Below are positions 1 to 10,931 of a stretch of DNA of 14,193 bases, piece by piece. The stretch spans positions 1 to 14,193 of the forward strand of contig JAQUQF010000014.1 of NCBI GenBank assembly GCA_028749105.1. Reading direction: 5' to 3'. Positions within the stretch are counted from its first letter, which is position 1; each line of letters begins with the position of its first letter. This DNA is from Acidobacteriota bacterium (GTDB taxonomy: Bacteria > Acidobacteriota > Aminicenantia > UBA2199). The notes beneath the pieces are model-generated. The model worked only from the letters and a program-made list of their open reading frames with translations. It did not search any database and had not been told where the DNA came from. Made by a program: the position numbers and the translations under genes.

Positions 1-1168
1 GTGCCAGCACCTTGCGCAGGACCCAGATTTTGGTCAGCTCCTCGCGCTCGATGAGCAGCTCTTCCTTGCGCGTGCCGGAGCGGAACAGGTCGATGGCCGG
101 GAAGACGCGCTTGTCGGCCAGGCGGCGGTCGAGGTTGATCTCCATGTTGCCCGTGCCCTTGAACTCCTCAAAAATGACCTCGTCCATGCGGCTGCCGGAG
201 TCGACGATGGCCGTGGCCAGGATGGTCAGGCTGCCGCCGCCCTCGATGTTGCGGGCGGCGCCGAAGAACTTCTTGGGCTTGTTCAGGGCGTTGGCGTCGA
301 TGCCGCCGGAGAGCACTTTCCCCGATGCCGGGGTGATGGCGTTGTGGGCGCGGGCCAGGCGGGTGATCGAGTCGAGCAGGATGACCACGTCCTTGCCCAT
401 CTCCACCATGCGCTTGGCCTTTTCGAGCACGATGTCGGCCACCTTGGTGTGGCGCAGGGGGATTTCGTCGAAGGTGGAGGCGATGACCTCGCCCTTGACG
501 TTGCGGCTCATGTCGGTGACCTCCTCGGGCCTTTCGTCGATGAGCAGGACGATGAGGTTGATCTCCGGGTGGTTGATCTCGATGGACTTGGCGATGCTCT
601 GCAGAATCATGGTCTTGCCGGTGCGCGGGGCGGCCACGATCAGGCCGCGCTGCCCCTTGCCGATGGGGGTGAGCAGGTTCATCACCCGGCCGGACAGGTT
701 GTCCGTGCCGGTCTCGAGGTTGATCTTCTCATCGGGGTAGAGCGGCGTCAGCTTCTCAAAGCGGACGTTGCGGCGCTTCTCGGTCACCGTCTCGGGGTCC
801 TCATTGTTGACCGCTTCCACGCTCAGCAGGGCGAAGTACTTTTCCCCGGTCTTGGGCGGGCGCACCGAGCCCGACACCGTGTCGCCGGTGCGCAGGTCGA
901 ACTTGTTCACCTGCGAGGGCGAGACGTAGATGTCCTCGGGGCTGGTCAGGTAGGCGTATTCCTGGAAGCGCAGGAAGCCGTAGCCCTCGCCGTGCACTTC
1001 GATGACCCCCTCGGCGAACAGCTTGCCGTTGGCGCGGGCCTGGGCGTCGAGCACCTTGAAGAACAGGGAATTTTTATCGCTAACGTCCTTGTCCTCGATC
1101 TGCATCTCCTTGGCCAGCTTTTTCAGATCCAGCGCTTTCATGTTCTGCAGGTCCTTCAATGAATACAT
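1..1168 (-). CDS. rho: Transcription termination factor Rho (3' end cut by window edge)
   Basis: Rho is the hexameric RNA-dependent ATPase/helicase that ends transcription of untranslated RNA in the cytoplasm. The frame is open from the ATG at 1168 to the window edge, giving 389 codons; about 30 C-terminal residues are missing compared with the usual ~420. Residues 1-50 form the N-terminal helical domain. The cold-shock-like RNA-binding domain follows, with GYGFLR at 62-67 and DIYVSPSQ at 79-86. The ATPase core has a P-loop (APRTGKT, 180-186), DERPEEV at 211-217, Walker B VVILLDS (261-267), and the Q/R-loop region NKPKKFFGAARN at 296-307 with SGTRKEELL near 364-372. There is no long N-terminal insertion. 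The start lies two bases after the engB stop, and its Shine-Dalgarno sequence AAAGGAGT sits inside the last engB codons, so it is the last visible gene of the tig operon. The family call is secure. Confidence 0.97.
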   Translation of the reverse strand, partial: MYSLKDLQNMKALDLKKLAKEMQIEDKDVSDKNSLFFKVLDAQARANGKLFAEGVIEVHGEGYGFLRFQEYAYLTSPEDIYVSPSQVNKFDLRTGDTVSGSVRPPKTGEKYFALLSVEAVNNEDPETVTEKRRNVRFEKLTPLYPDEKINLETGTDNLSGRVMNLLTPIGKGQRGLIVAAPRTGKTMILQSIAKSIEINHPEINLIVLLIDERPEEVTDMSRNVKGEVIASTFDEIPLRHTKVADIVLEKAKRMVEMGKDVVILLDSITRLARAHNAITPASGKVLSGGIDANALNKPKKFFGAARNIEGGGSLTILATAIVDSGSRMDEVIFEEFKGTGNMEINLDRRLADKRVFPAIDLFRSGTRKEELLIEREELTKIWVLRKVLA

Positions 1169-1170
1169 GG

Positions 1171-1743
1171 TTACTCCTTTATGGCCTCTTTGATCAGCCG
1201 CCAAATTTCGATTTTCCCCGCCGGCGACTTGATCGAAAAGGAAATGGCGGCCAGGCCGTATTTGTCTTTGAATTGCTCGATGAGATTCCGTTGTTGCGAA
1301 AAAGATATCTTATCACTCTTGGTCAGGATTGTCAAGATGGGGAGATTTTTTTCGACGATCTGGGCCAGGGTGTCCAGGTCGGGAGGCAGAAAGCCGTGGC
1401 GCGAGTCGATGAGCAGGGCGGCCAGGCGGACGTTCTCCACCCGCGCCAAAAAATCGCTGATGAGCCGGCGCACGCGGGCGCTCTCGTCCTTGGAGACCCG
1501 GGCGTAGCCGTAGCCCGGAAGGTCGGCGAAGATCAGCCGCCGGTCGACCAGGTAGTAGTTGACGCTGAGGGTCTTGCCGGGCATGGAGCTCGTGCGGGCC
1601 AACCGCCGCTCCAGTAGCGTGTTGATCAGCGACGATTTGCCCACGTTCGAGCGGCCGAAGAAGAGAATCTTGGGCCGGCTGTCGAGCGGCAGCTGGCTGG
1701 CATTGAAGAAGGTGCCGGCGAGTTCGGAAATCTTGATGTTCAT
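1171..1743 (-). CDS. engB: Ribosome-biogenesis GTPase EngB/YsxC/YihA
   Basis: This is a small TRAFAC-class GTPase of 190 residues, the normal family length, that assists assembly of the large ribosomal subunit. G-motifs appear in order: G1 GRSNVGKS (30-37), the G2 region PGKT (55-58), G3 DLPG (74-77), G4 TKSD (141-144) and a G5-like SIKS (170-173). GRSNVGKSSLIN and DLPGYGYA are signature stretches of EngB as against Era or Obg. The ATG at 1743 begins MNIKISELAG, matching the family start. The Shine-Dalgarno sequence is weak, and the gene starts 17 bases after the lon stop, so it probably depends on the upstream message. A lon-ysxC pairing is also known in Bacillus, which supports an old link between proteolysis and ribosome assembly genes. 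The 3' end carries the ribosome binding site of rho. Confidence 0.96.
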   Translation of the reverse strand: MNIKISELAGTFFNASQLPLDSRPKILFFGRSNVGKSSLINTLLERRLARTSSMPGKTLSVNYYLVDRRLIFADLPGYGYARVSKDESARVRRLISDFLARVENVRLAALLIDSRHGFLPPDLDTLAQIVEKNLPILTILTKSDKISFSQQRNLIEQFKDKYGLAAISFSIKSPAGKIEIWRLIKEAIKE

Positions 1744-1760
1744 GGTCGGGAACCGATTGT

Positions 1761-5292
<3,532 letters not shown>

Positions 5293-5296
<4 letters not shown>

Positions 5297-5898
5297 TTGG
5301 CCCCTTTCTTCTCTTTCTTGCGATCGGCGATCACCGCGTCGATGATGCCGTACTTCAAGGCCTCGTCCGCGGACATGATGTAGTCGCGCTCGATGTCCTG
5401 GGCGACCTTTTCCGCCTTCTGCCCGGTGTGGAAGGCGAGGATCTCGATGGTCTTGTCCTTCACCTTGCGCATCTCCACGGCCTGGATGAGGATGTCGGTG
5501 GCCTGGCCCTCGAAGCCCCCGAGGGGCTGGTGGATGACGACCTTGGAGTTGGGCAGGGCGAAGCGCTTGCCCTTGGTGCCGCCGGCGAGCAGGATGGCGG
5601 CCATGGAAGCGGCCTGGCCGATGCAGATGGTCACCACGTCGTTCTTGATGAAGCGCATGGTGTCGTAGATGGCCATGCCGGCGCTGATGATTCCCCCCGG
5701 CGAATTGATGTAGATGGAGACGTCCTTCTCCGGGTCCTCGGCTTCGAGGAACAGCAGCTGGGCGATGGTGACGTTGGCCACGTTGTCGTCGATCGGCGAG
5801 CCGAGGAAGATGACCGAGTCCTTCAGCAGGCGCGAATAGATGTCGTAGGCCCGTTCGACGTTGCCCGCCTGCTCGATGACCATGGGAATGAGTGGCAT
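5293..5898 (-). CDS. clpP: ClpP, proteolytic subunit of Clp protease
   Basis: ClpP is the serine peptidase that forms the double heptameric degradation chamber used by ClpX. The 201 residues match the family. The catalytic triad is visible as S98 (GQAASMA), H123 (VVIHQP) and D172 (ERDYIM). SPGG at 66-69 corresponds to the oxyanion-hole region. The N-terminus MPLIPMVIEQ begins almost exactly at the usual mature ClpP sequence, so there is essentially no propeptide and little need for self-cleavage. The ATG at 5898 starts one base after the tig stop. A Shine-Dalgarno-like GAGGT lies in the last tig codons, so translation is likely coupled. The gene ends in a four-base overlap with clpX. Only one ClpP paralogue is visible in the window. 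Confidence 0.98.
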
Positions 5899-5899
5899 G

Positions 5900-7222
5900 T
5901 TATACCTCGTTGACCTTGATTTTTTCGCGGATAAAGGCGCTGACCTTGTCGTGGAGCAGGTGGTCCTTCAGCTCCTCGGCCTTTTTGGGCTCGCCGTAAT
6001 ACTTGCGGATCTCCTTCTCGGGCAGCGCGTGGTGCTTGGCCAGGTGGGCGTACTCCTTCTCCAGGTCGGCGTCATCGACGGTGATCTGGTATTTCTCGCG
6101 CACTTTATCAAGGATCAGCGACAGGCGGATCGACTTCTCCGCCTGGGCGAAGATCATCTCCTTGAACCTGGCCTTATCTCCATCGTCCTTGAAGTTCAGC
6201 GGCTGGCGGTTCTGGCTCAGGCGGCGGGCCACCTCCTGCTCCTGCAGGGAGCGGGGGACCGGGAAGCTTGCCGAAGCCAGCAGCTTTTCGTAGATGCCTT
6301 CCATGAGCGCCTCATCCCGGTGGTGCTCCTGGTGGTGCTGGTATTCTTCCTTCAGCTTGGCCTTGAACTCCTCGGCGCTCTTCACGCCCAGAGACTTGAG
6401 GAAATCCCCGTCCAGCTCCGGCTTTTTCAGCTCGTAGAGCGCCTTGATCTCCAATTGGTGCTCGATTTTCTTGCCGGCCCATGCTTTCTTGCCGGCGTTG
6501 GCGGGGTAGTCGTTCTGGATGGTGAGCTTTTCCCCGGCTTTCTTTCCCAGCAGGGCGTCGAACAGGCCGGGGATCTCCGAGGGATTCTCCTTGTTCATCA
6601 TGAAATAGGTCTCCTGGCGCGGCCATTTCTTCCTGCTGGCGGCGTCAGTCGACTGCTCCAGCAGCAGCACCAGGTCGTTCTCCTCGACTGCCCGGCCGCT
6701 GACCGGCAGCGACCTCTTGTTGGCATCGAGGACATGCTCGATCTGCTTGGCCTCATCGAAGGCCTCCCCTTTAAGGACGGCGGCCGGGATCTCGACCTTC
6801 AGTTCCTCCAGGACGGGCAGCTCGACCTCGGGCAGGACCTCGACGGCAATGTCGGCCTGGAAGCCCTCGCTGCCGCGGTCATCCATCTTTTCCACGTAGG
6901 GTTCGCCGGCGATGGCCAGCTTGTCCTTCTCGATGCGGGCGAAGGCCAGCTTGCCGACCGCCTGCTGGATGACCTCCTCGCGCAGGGCCTGCTGATGCAC
7001 TTTTTTCACCACGTCAACAGGGACCTTGCCCTGACGGAAGCCGGGCATTTTCAGCGTATGGCTGTATTCCTCAGCCAGGCGGTCGATCTCGTGGGCGATC
7101 TCCTCCTGGCCCATGGCGACCTGAAAGCGACGGAGCAGCGGGTTTTCCTGGGGCGGCGGCTCGGCGCCGGCAGGGGCAGCGGAAGCGGGTTTGTTCTCGG
7201 CTTCCTGATTTTCGTGATTCAT
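5900..7222 (-). CDS. tig: Trigger factor, ribosome-associated chaperone and prolyl isomerase
   Basis: Trigger factor binds near the ribosomal exit tunnel and shields nascent chains. The chosen ATG at 7222 gives 440 residues and has AGGAGT seven bases upstream. A TTG 42 bases further upstream is also in frame but has no site and lies at the predicted -10 box. The ribosome-binding signature GFRQGKVP is at 61-68, about 17 residues later than in E. coli, because an Ala/Pro/Glu-rich stretch occupies residues 8-27 and seems to replace the usual first beta strand. A diverged FKBP-type isomerase domain covers roughly 178-265 (IPGLFDALLGKKAGEK near 217-232). The helical C-terminal chaperone domain runs from about 270 to 440. 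It is the first gene of the tig-clpP-clpX-lon-engB-rho run and has its own promoter. Confidence 0.95.
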   Translation of the reverse strand: MNHENQEAENKPASAAPAGAEPPPQENPLLRRFQVAMGQEEIAHEIDRLAEEYSHTLKMPGFRQGKVPVDVVKKVHQQALREEVIQQAVGKLAFARIEKDKLAIAGEPYVEKMDDRGSEGFQADIAVEVLPEVELPVLEELKVEIPAAVLKGEAFDEAKQIEHVLDANKRSLPVSGRAVEENDLVLLLEQSTDAASRKKWPRQETYFMMNKENPSEIPGLFDALLGKKAGEKLTIQNDYPANAGKKAWAGKKIEHQLEIKALYELKKPELDGDFLKSLGVKSAEEFKAKLKEEYQHHQEHHRDEALMEGIYEKLLASASFPVPRSLQEQEVARRLSQNRQPLNFKDDGDKARFKEMIFAQAEKSIRLSLILDKVREKYQITVDDADLEKEYAHLAKHHALPEKEIRKYYGEPKKAEELKDHLLHDKVSAFIREKIKVNEV

Positions 7223-7229
7223 GGCGGTG

Positions 7230-7235
7230 ACTCCT
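7230..7235 (-). promoter_or_regulatory. Ribosome binding site that fixes the tig start
   Basis: AGGAGT on the minus strand lies seven bases before the ATG at 7222. No such site precedes the upstream in-frame TTG at 7264. This is direct sequence evidence for the shorter tig start. Confidence 0.85.
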
Positions 7236-7263
7236 GGTCTTGGTTTGGGAAAGGTGTAATCCA

Positions 7264-7292
7264 ATTGTATTAAAAATGAGCTATTTTGTCAA
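7264..7292 (-). promoter_or_regulatory. Sigma70-type promoter of the tig-clpP-clpX-lon-engB-rho operon
   Basis: TTGACA at 7287-7292 and TACAAT at 7264-7269 are separated by exactly 17 bases on the minus strand. The -35 box is perfect and the -10 box has five of six consensus bases. The predicted start of transcription is near 7257, giving a leader of about 35 bases with a good ribosome binding site. The -35 box and its neighbours are also the last ribF codons (Leu-Thr-Lys-stop), so the promoter is embedded in the end of ribF. Use of this promoter is inferred from consensus only. Confidence 0.8.
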
Positions 7293-8186
7293 ATGACCCA
7301 GGGAGGCGACGTCGCGGCCGATTTGTTCGGCAAGCGCCCCGGGGTCGGTGAATTTCTTCTCCTCGCGGATCTTGTCAATGAAATGCAGGCGGACCTTCTT
7401 TCCATAGACCAGGCCCCGGAAGCCGGGCACATGGGTCTCCACTCGCAGCGGCTGCCTGGGATCGGTGAAGGCGGGGGCGCGGCCGATGAAGGTGGCGGAG
7501 ACGTAGCGGCGGCCGGCCAGGTCCAGCTCGGTATGGAACACGCCTCCGGGCAGAATCGCATTGCGGCTGGCGATATTCATGGTCGGGAACCCCAGTTCAC
7601 GGCCCCGCCCTGCCCCCCGCTCCACGATCCCGTCGATAAAATAAGGCTTTTCCAGAAGGCGCCCGGCCTCGCCGACGGCGCCGGCCTCAAGCAGCTTGCG
7701 GATGCGCGAACTCGTCACCCGGCCGCCGTCGATCTCGACGGCGGGCACGCGCACGATGGCAAAGCCCCGGGCGGCCGCCAGGGGCTCCAGGACATTCAGG
7801 TCGCCCTCGCGGCCGCGGCCGAAACGGAAGTCGTCGCCGACGACCAGGAGCTTCAGGCGCAGGGTGTCGAGCAGAATGTCGCGGACGAAGTCGGCAGCCG
7901 CCAGGTCGGCCACAGCGGCGAAGTCGATGAAGAACAGGTGGTCCAACTCCTGGCGCTTCAGCGCTTCCAGGCGCTGCGCGTCGGTGCTGATCAAGCGGAT
8001 GGATTGCCCGAAGAACACCCGCGGGTGGGGATGGAAAGCCAGGACCACGGCGGCAAGCCCCTGCGCGCGGGCGTTCTCGACCAGGATCCCGACGATCCGG
8101 CGATGGCCGGCGTGAAAGCCGTCGAAATTGCCGATGGCCACCGCGCTGGGGCCCGGCACCCGTTCCAGGCGGCTGCGGAATCTCAT
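7281..8186 (-). CDS. ribF: Bifunctional riboflavin kinase/FAD synthetase
   Basis: RibF converts riboflavin to FMN and then FMN to FAD in the cytoplasm. With the ATG at 8186 it has 301 residues, the normal length. The N-terminal adenylyltransferase domain has GNFDGFHAGH at 19-28 with the HxGH nucleotide-binding motif, FHPHP at 51-55, GDDFRFGRGREGD at 117-129 and SSRIR at 159-163. The C-terminal flavokinase domain has GRGRELGFPTMNI at 193-205, in which the usual PTAN motif reads PTMN, and the VETH motif with the expected catalytic Glu at 250. An in-frame TTG at 8225 would add 13 residues but overlaps the upstream gene by 31 bases and is less likely. The gene follows the DUF4388 gene by eight bases with no clear Shine-Dalgarno sequence, so it is probably the last gene of that transcript. 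Confidence 0.94.
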   Translation of the reverse strand: MRFRSRLERVPGPSAVAIGNFDGFHAGHRRIVGILVENARAQGLAAVVLAFHPHPRVFFGQSIRLISTDAQRLEALKRQELDHLFFIDFAAVADLAAADFVRDILLDTLRLKLLVVGDDFRFGRGREGDLNVLEPLAAARGFAIVRVPAVEIDGGRVTSSRIRKLLEAGAVGEAGRLLEKPYFIDGIVERGAGRGRELGFPTMNIASRNAILPGGVFHTELDLAGRRYVSATFIGRAPAFTDPRQPLRVETHVPGFRGLVYGKKVRLHFIDKIREEKKFTDPGALAEQIGRDVASLGHLTK

Positions 8187-8194
8187 CGCCGGTT

Positions 8195-9175
8195 TCAGCG
8201 CGCGGGCGGCGTCAGCGGCAGGCAACTGCGGTACAGGGAGGTCTTGCGCAGCATGTTCTTGCTGTGGAAGGGCCGCAGGGGAGCGAAGAAGGTCAGCAGC
8301 AGGGTCAGGACCAGCAGGGCCAGGATCGCCCGGCTCAGGCGGTTGAGCTTGCTGGCGTTGTCCTGTTCGAGGTCCTCGAAGGCCTTTTTTTCCTGGATCT
8401 CCTGGATCTCGGTCTTCTCCTTCTTCTTCATCAGGCCTTTGTTGAAGAGGTTGTACAGGTTTTTATAGATCTTGTACTCGGTGAACAGTCCGAGCTCCAC
8501 GATGTCCTGGACCGTGTTCCTGCCGTTGACGTGCTTGAGCAGGTTGACCTCGGTCTCGGTCATGTACAGGGTGTTGCTGTCCTTGGATTGCATCTCGTCG
8601 TCGTATTCGGAAATCAGCGCGATCTTCTTGCTGCCCAGGAACACCGGTTCGAAGACGATGTTCTCCGACGGGATGACCTTCTTGATCAGCGGCCACTCGT
8701 CGAGCATCTGCACCCCTTCCATGATCAGGTTGTCCACCGCGATGGGGGTGAGCAGGCGCAGCTCCTTGTCGATGTAGTCCATGACCTTGAAGTTGTATTC
8801 GCCCTTCTTCCAGTTGAACAGGGACAGGACGATCTGGGTGGCCTGGATCCTGAGCACCTCGGGGATGGTCTTCTCATCGATCAGCCCCATGCCGATCAGG
8901 ATCTCGCCCACCTTCTGGTTGGTCCGCTTCTGAATGGCCAGCGCCCGCTGCAGCATCTCCTCGCTGATGATCTCCTGCTTGACGAAGACGTTGCCCACGC
9001 GCATTTCCAGCTTCTTGGGGAAGGCGTCGATGCCGACGATGAAGCCGTCCTCGAAGATCAGGGTGATGAACCCTTCCTGGCTGTTGAAGGTCAGGATGCC
9101 GCTTTTCTTTTGCAGGGAGACCAGCTGCAGGATGTCCGGAACCTTGAACTCCCTGAGCGTTCCTTTAAAAGCCAT
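8195..9175 (-). CDS. DUF4388 (PATAN-like) protein with GspE/MshE-N-like region and C-terminal membrane anchor
   Basis: This is a 326-residue protein of unknown exact role. Residues 1-60 (MAFKGTLREFKVPDILQLVS, then SGILTF and FEDGFIVG) look like a DUF4388 domain, a family found in gliding, motility and signalling proteins. Residues 62-120 resemble the N-terminal domain of type II secretion/type IV pilus ATPases (EEMLQRALAIQKRTNQKVGE, then LIDEKTI). Residues 200-250 look like a winged-helix-type fold, followed by a charged helix and one hydrophobic segment at 283-299. The bulk should therefore be cytoplasmic, with a tail of about 27 residues across the membrane. AAAGGAT precedes the ATG at 9175, which overlaps the preceding TPR gene by 11 bases. 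Co-transcription with that membrane protein suggests a shared function. The domain calls are by eye and moderately secure. Confidence 0.82.
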   Translation of the reverse strand: MAFKGTLREFKVPDILQLVSLQKKSGILTFNSQEGFITLIFEDGFIVGIDAFPKKLEMRVGNVFVKQEIISEEMLQRALAIQKRTNQKVGEILIGMGLIDEKTIPEVLRIQATQIVLSLFNWKKGEYNFKVMDYIDKELRLLTPIAVDNLIMEGVQMLDEWPLIKKVIPSENIVFEPVFLGSKKIALISEYDDEMQSKDSNTLYMTETEVNLLKHVNGRNTVQDIVELGLFTEYKIYKNLYNLFNKGLMKKKEKTEIQEIQEKKAFEDLEQDNASKLNRLSRAILALLVLTLLLTFFAPLRPFHSKNMLRKTSLYRSCLPLTPPAR

Positions 9176-10931
9176 CGGAATATCCTTTCAGGGAATAGGC
9201 GTTGACGGCAACGTAGAGCACCACGGCCGCGATGCCAAGGAGGTTGATGAACATGGGCACGGCGCCGAAAACCCCCTTGAAGTTCAGGGCGTTGAACGCA
9301 TACAGCCCGAAGACGGTGGAGAAGAGCAGGAACAGCGACGCAAAGGACCGCCCCTTTTCCCGAAAATTCAGCAGGAAGCCAGGGACGACCAGGGTGACGG
9401 CCAGGATAAGGGTGTTCTTGAACCGGGTTTGGCGGCCGATCTCCTTCTCCTTGAGGGCCTTCGCCTCCAGGAAGATGGGGTCCTTGATCAGGAACAGCTG
9501 ATAGCAGTCTTCGCACAGGGCGTGCGACTGCGCCTGCTCGATCGACATCCTGCGGATGATCTTGGCGCATTTGCTGCAGAAGATGCTCTGGCCCAGGGCG
9601 GGGAAGAATTTCCTGAGCAGCACCGTGTAGGCGATCAGAATGAGAATGGCCAGCAGCACCGGGAACTTGACGAAACTGGTCAGGACGACCTCCAGAAAAT
9701 GCCAGGGATGGAAGCTCTTCCAGGAGAAGTTCAGCAGCCGGCGCCACAGGATCGCTTCGGGGAGCCGGTTCTTCTGCAGCGAGGTGACCTTGTCCTTGTA
9801 TTCGTTGATGCGCGGGTAACTCTTGCTGTAGAAGACGAACAGGTCGGGGTCGTTGTTGCGCAGCAGGGCCACGGTGAAATTCTTCAGCGTGGCCGGGTCG
9901 TTGTCGTCGATGCTGAGCGACTGCCGGAAGGACTGGATGCTTTGCGGGATGTTCCCCTTATCGAAATAGATGCTGCCGAGCAGGCGGTGCTTGAGCGGAG
10001 AGTTGTACTGGCTGCCCGTAGCCAGCAGGATGTTCAGCGCCGCATCGGGCAGGTTGTGGTGATAATAGGCGTAAGCCTGCATGACTTTCATTTCGTTGTC
10101 GAAGCGGTTCCAGGTGCTCTCGGGAAACAGGTGGCCGGAAAAGACCTGGCGCACGGACTGGAAACCCGGACTGCGCATGCTCTTTTCCAGGAACTGGCCG
10201 AGGCTGTAGATGAAGGTCAGGACCAGCAGCAGGGCCAGGATCCTCTTGACGTTGACCCGTTCGTCATGGTTGAAATAGCTCCAGAGGAAGCCGCACAGCA
10301 GGAAGGGGTAGAACCCCCAGCCGCCTGTGATGGCCAGCGGCCACAGCAACAGCAGGAGCAGCAGCAGCAGCTTGGGAATGCTGAAATGGGAATGGGCCTC
10401 CAGGATGAAGTCATGGGCGGCCAACTTGAAGTAGCGGATGCTCAAGGCCAGGAGGACCAGGAAGAAGAGGAGGAGACAGGAAAAAAGCAGCACGCTGAAG
10501 AACCCGTCCAGCAGGATGTACGAGCTGCTGAAGCCTCGCGCCACCAGCTTGAGCTGTCGCCCCACATTGGTGAAGTTCCAGAGGAGGCCGCCGCGGCGCC
10601 GCGCGATGCGCTCCAGCTGGTTGTACACGGGCCAGGCGTCCGGCGCCGAGACCTGCAGCGACTTTTGGTAAAAGGCCTCGGCCAGCGAGTCGTTCTTTTT
10701 GTTGAAATAGCGGTCGCCCAGATCGGCAAGCTTCTTCGTCAGGCCGCTCTTTTCCTCGGGGGGAAGCGCCTGGGCGTCCAGGCGCTCCAGGTTGCGGCGC
10801 ACCTCGTCGAGGTTGCCGCTGGCCTCGTAAAAATAGATCTTTTTCAGGCTGCCCCAGGGGCTGGCGGCGGCCATGGAGAGAGAGGCCAGCAGAACCATGC
10901 CGGCAAGGGTCCAGAATGCCTTTTTAGCCAT
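9165..10931 (-). CDS. Polytopic membrane protein with TPR-like repeats and an internal CxxC...CxxC zinc ribbon, function unknown
   Basis: I do not recognise a named family for this 588-residue protein. The ATG at 10931 is chosen because it opens directly into a signal peptide (residues 1-23: positively charged start, hydrophobic core, AAA-S); an upstream in-frame extension would bury this. Residues 40-92 look like TPR-type helices. Hydrophobic segments follow near 140-165, 186-201, 206-219 and 229-246. A TPR-like region (about 280-356, including SPLKHRLLGSIYFDKGN) comes next, then another membrane segment at 418-438. A zinc-ribbon-like CSKC (452-455) and CEDC (473-476) pair precedes three further membrane segments (505-521, 528-546, 555-577). 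The TPR region probably lies on one face and the ribbon on the other. It overlaps the DUF1844 gene by 8 bases and the DUF4388 gene by 11. A leucine run is encoded by a CTG-rich tract. Confidence 0.8.
   Translation of the reverse strand: MAKKAFWTLAGMVLLASLSMAAASPWGSLKKIYFYEASGNLDEVRRNLERLDAQALPPEEKSGLTKKLADLGDRYFNKKNDSLAEAFYQKSLQVSAPDAWPVYNQLERIARRRGGLLWNFTNVGRQLKLVARGFSSSYILLDGFFSVLLFSCLLLFFLVLLALSIRYFKLAAHDFILEAHSHFSIPKLLLLLLLLLWPLAITGGWGFYPFLLCGFLWSYFNHDERVNVKRILALLLVLTFIYSLGQFLEKSMRSPGFQSVRQVFSGHLFPESTWNRFDNEMKVMQAYAYYHHNLPDAALNILLATGSQYNSPLKHRLLGSIYFDKGNIPQSIQSFRQSLSIDDNDPATLKNFTVALLRNNDPDLFVFYSKSYPRINEYKDKVTSLQKNRLPEAILWRRLLNFSWKSFHPWHFLEVVLTSFVKFPVLLAILILIAYTVLLRKFFPALGQSIFCSKCAKIIRRMSIEQAQSHALCEDCYQLFLIKDPIFLEAKALKEKEIGRQTRFKNTLILAVTLVVPGFLLNFREKGRSFASLFLLFSTVFGLYAFNALNFKGVFGAVPMFINLLGIAAVVLYVAVNAYSLKGYSDGF

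Noticed and set aside
7223..7264. TTG start extending trigger factor upstream
   Set aside because: It lies at the predicted -10 box without a ribosome binding site, while ATG 7222 has AGGAGT at ideal spacing.
5861..7273. A 470-codon plus-strand frame opposite trigger factor
   Set aside because: Same type of shadow: Leu/Gly/Val-rich, no ribosome binding site and no domain.
8187..8225. TTG start extending RibF by 13 residues
   Set aside because: It overlaps the DUF4388 gene by 31 bases. ATG 8186 gives the normal RibF N-terminus, with GNFDGFHAGH close to the start.
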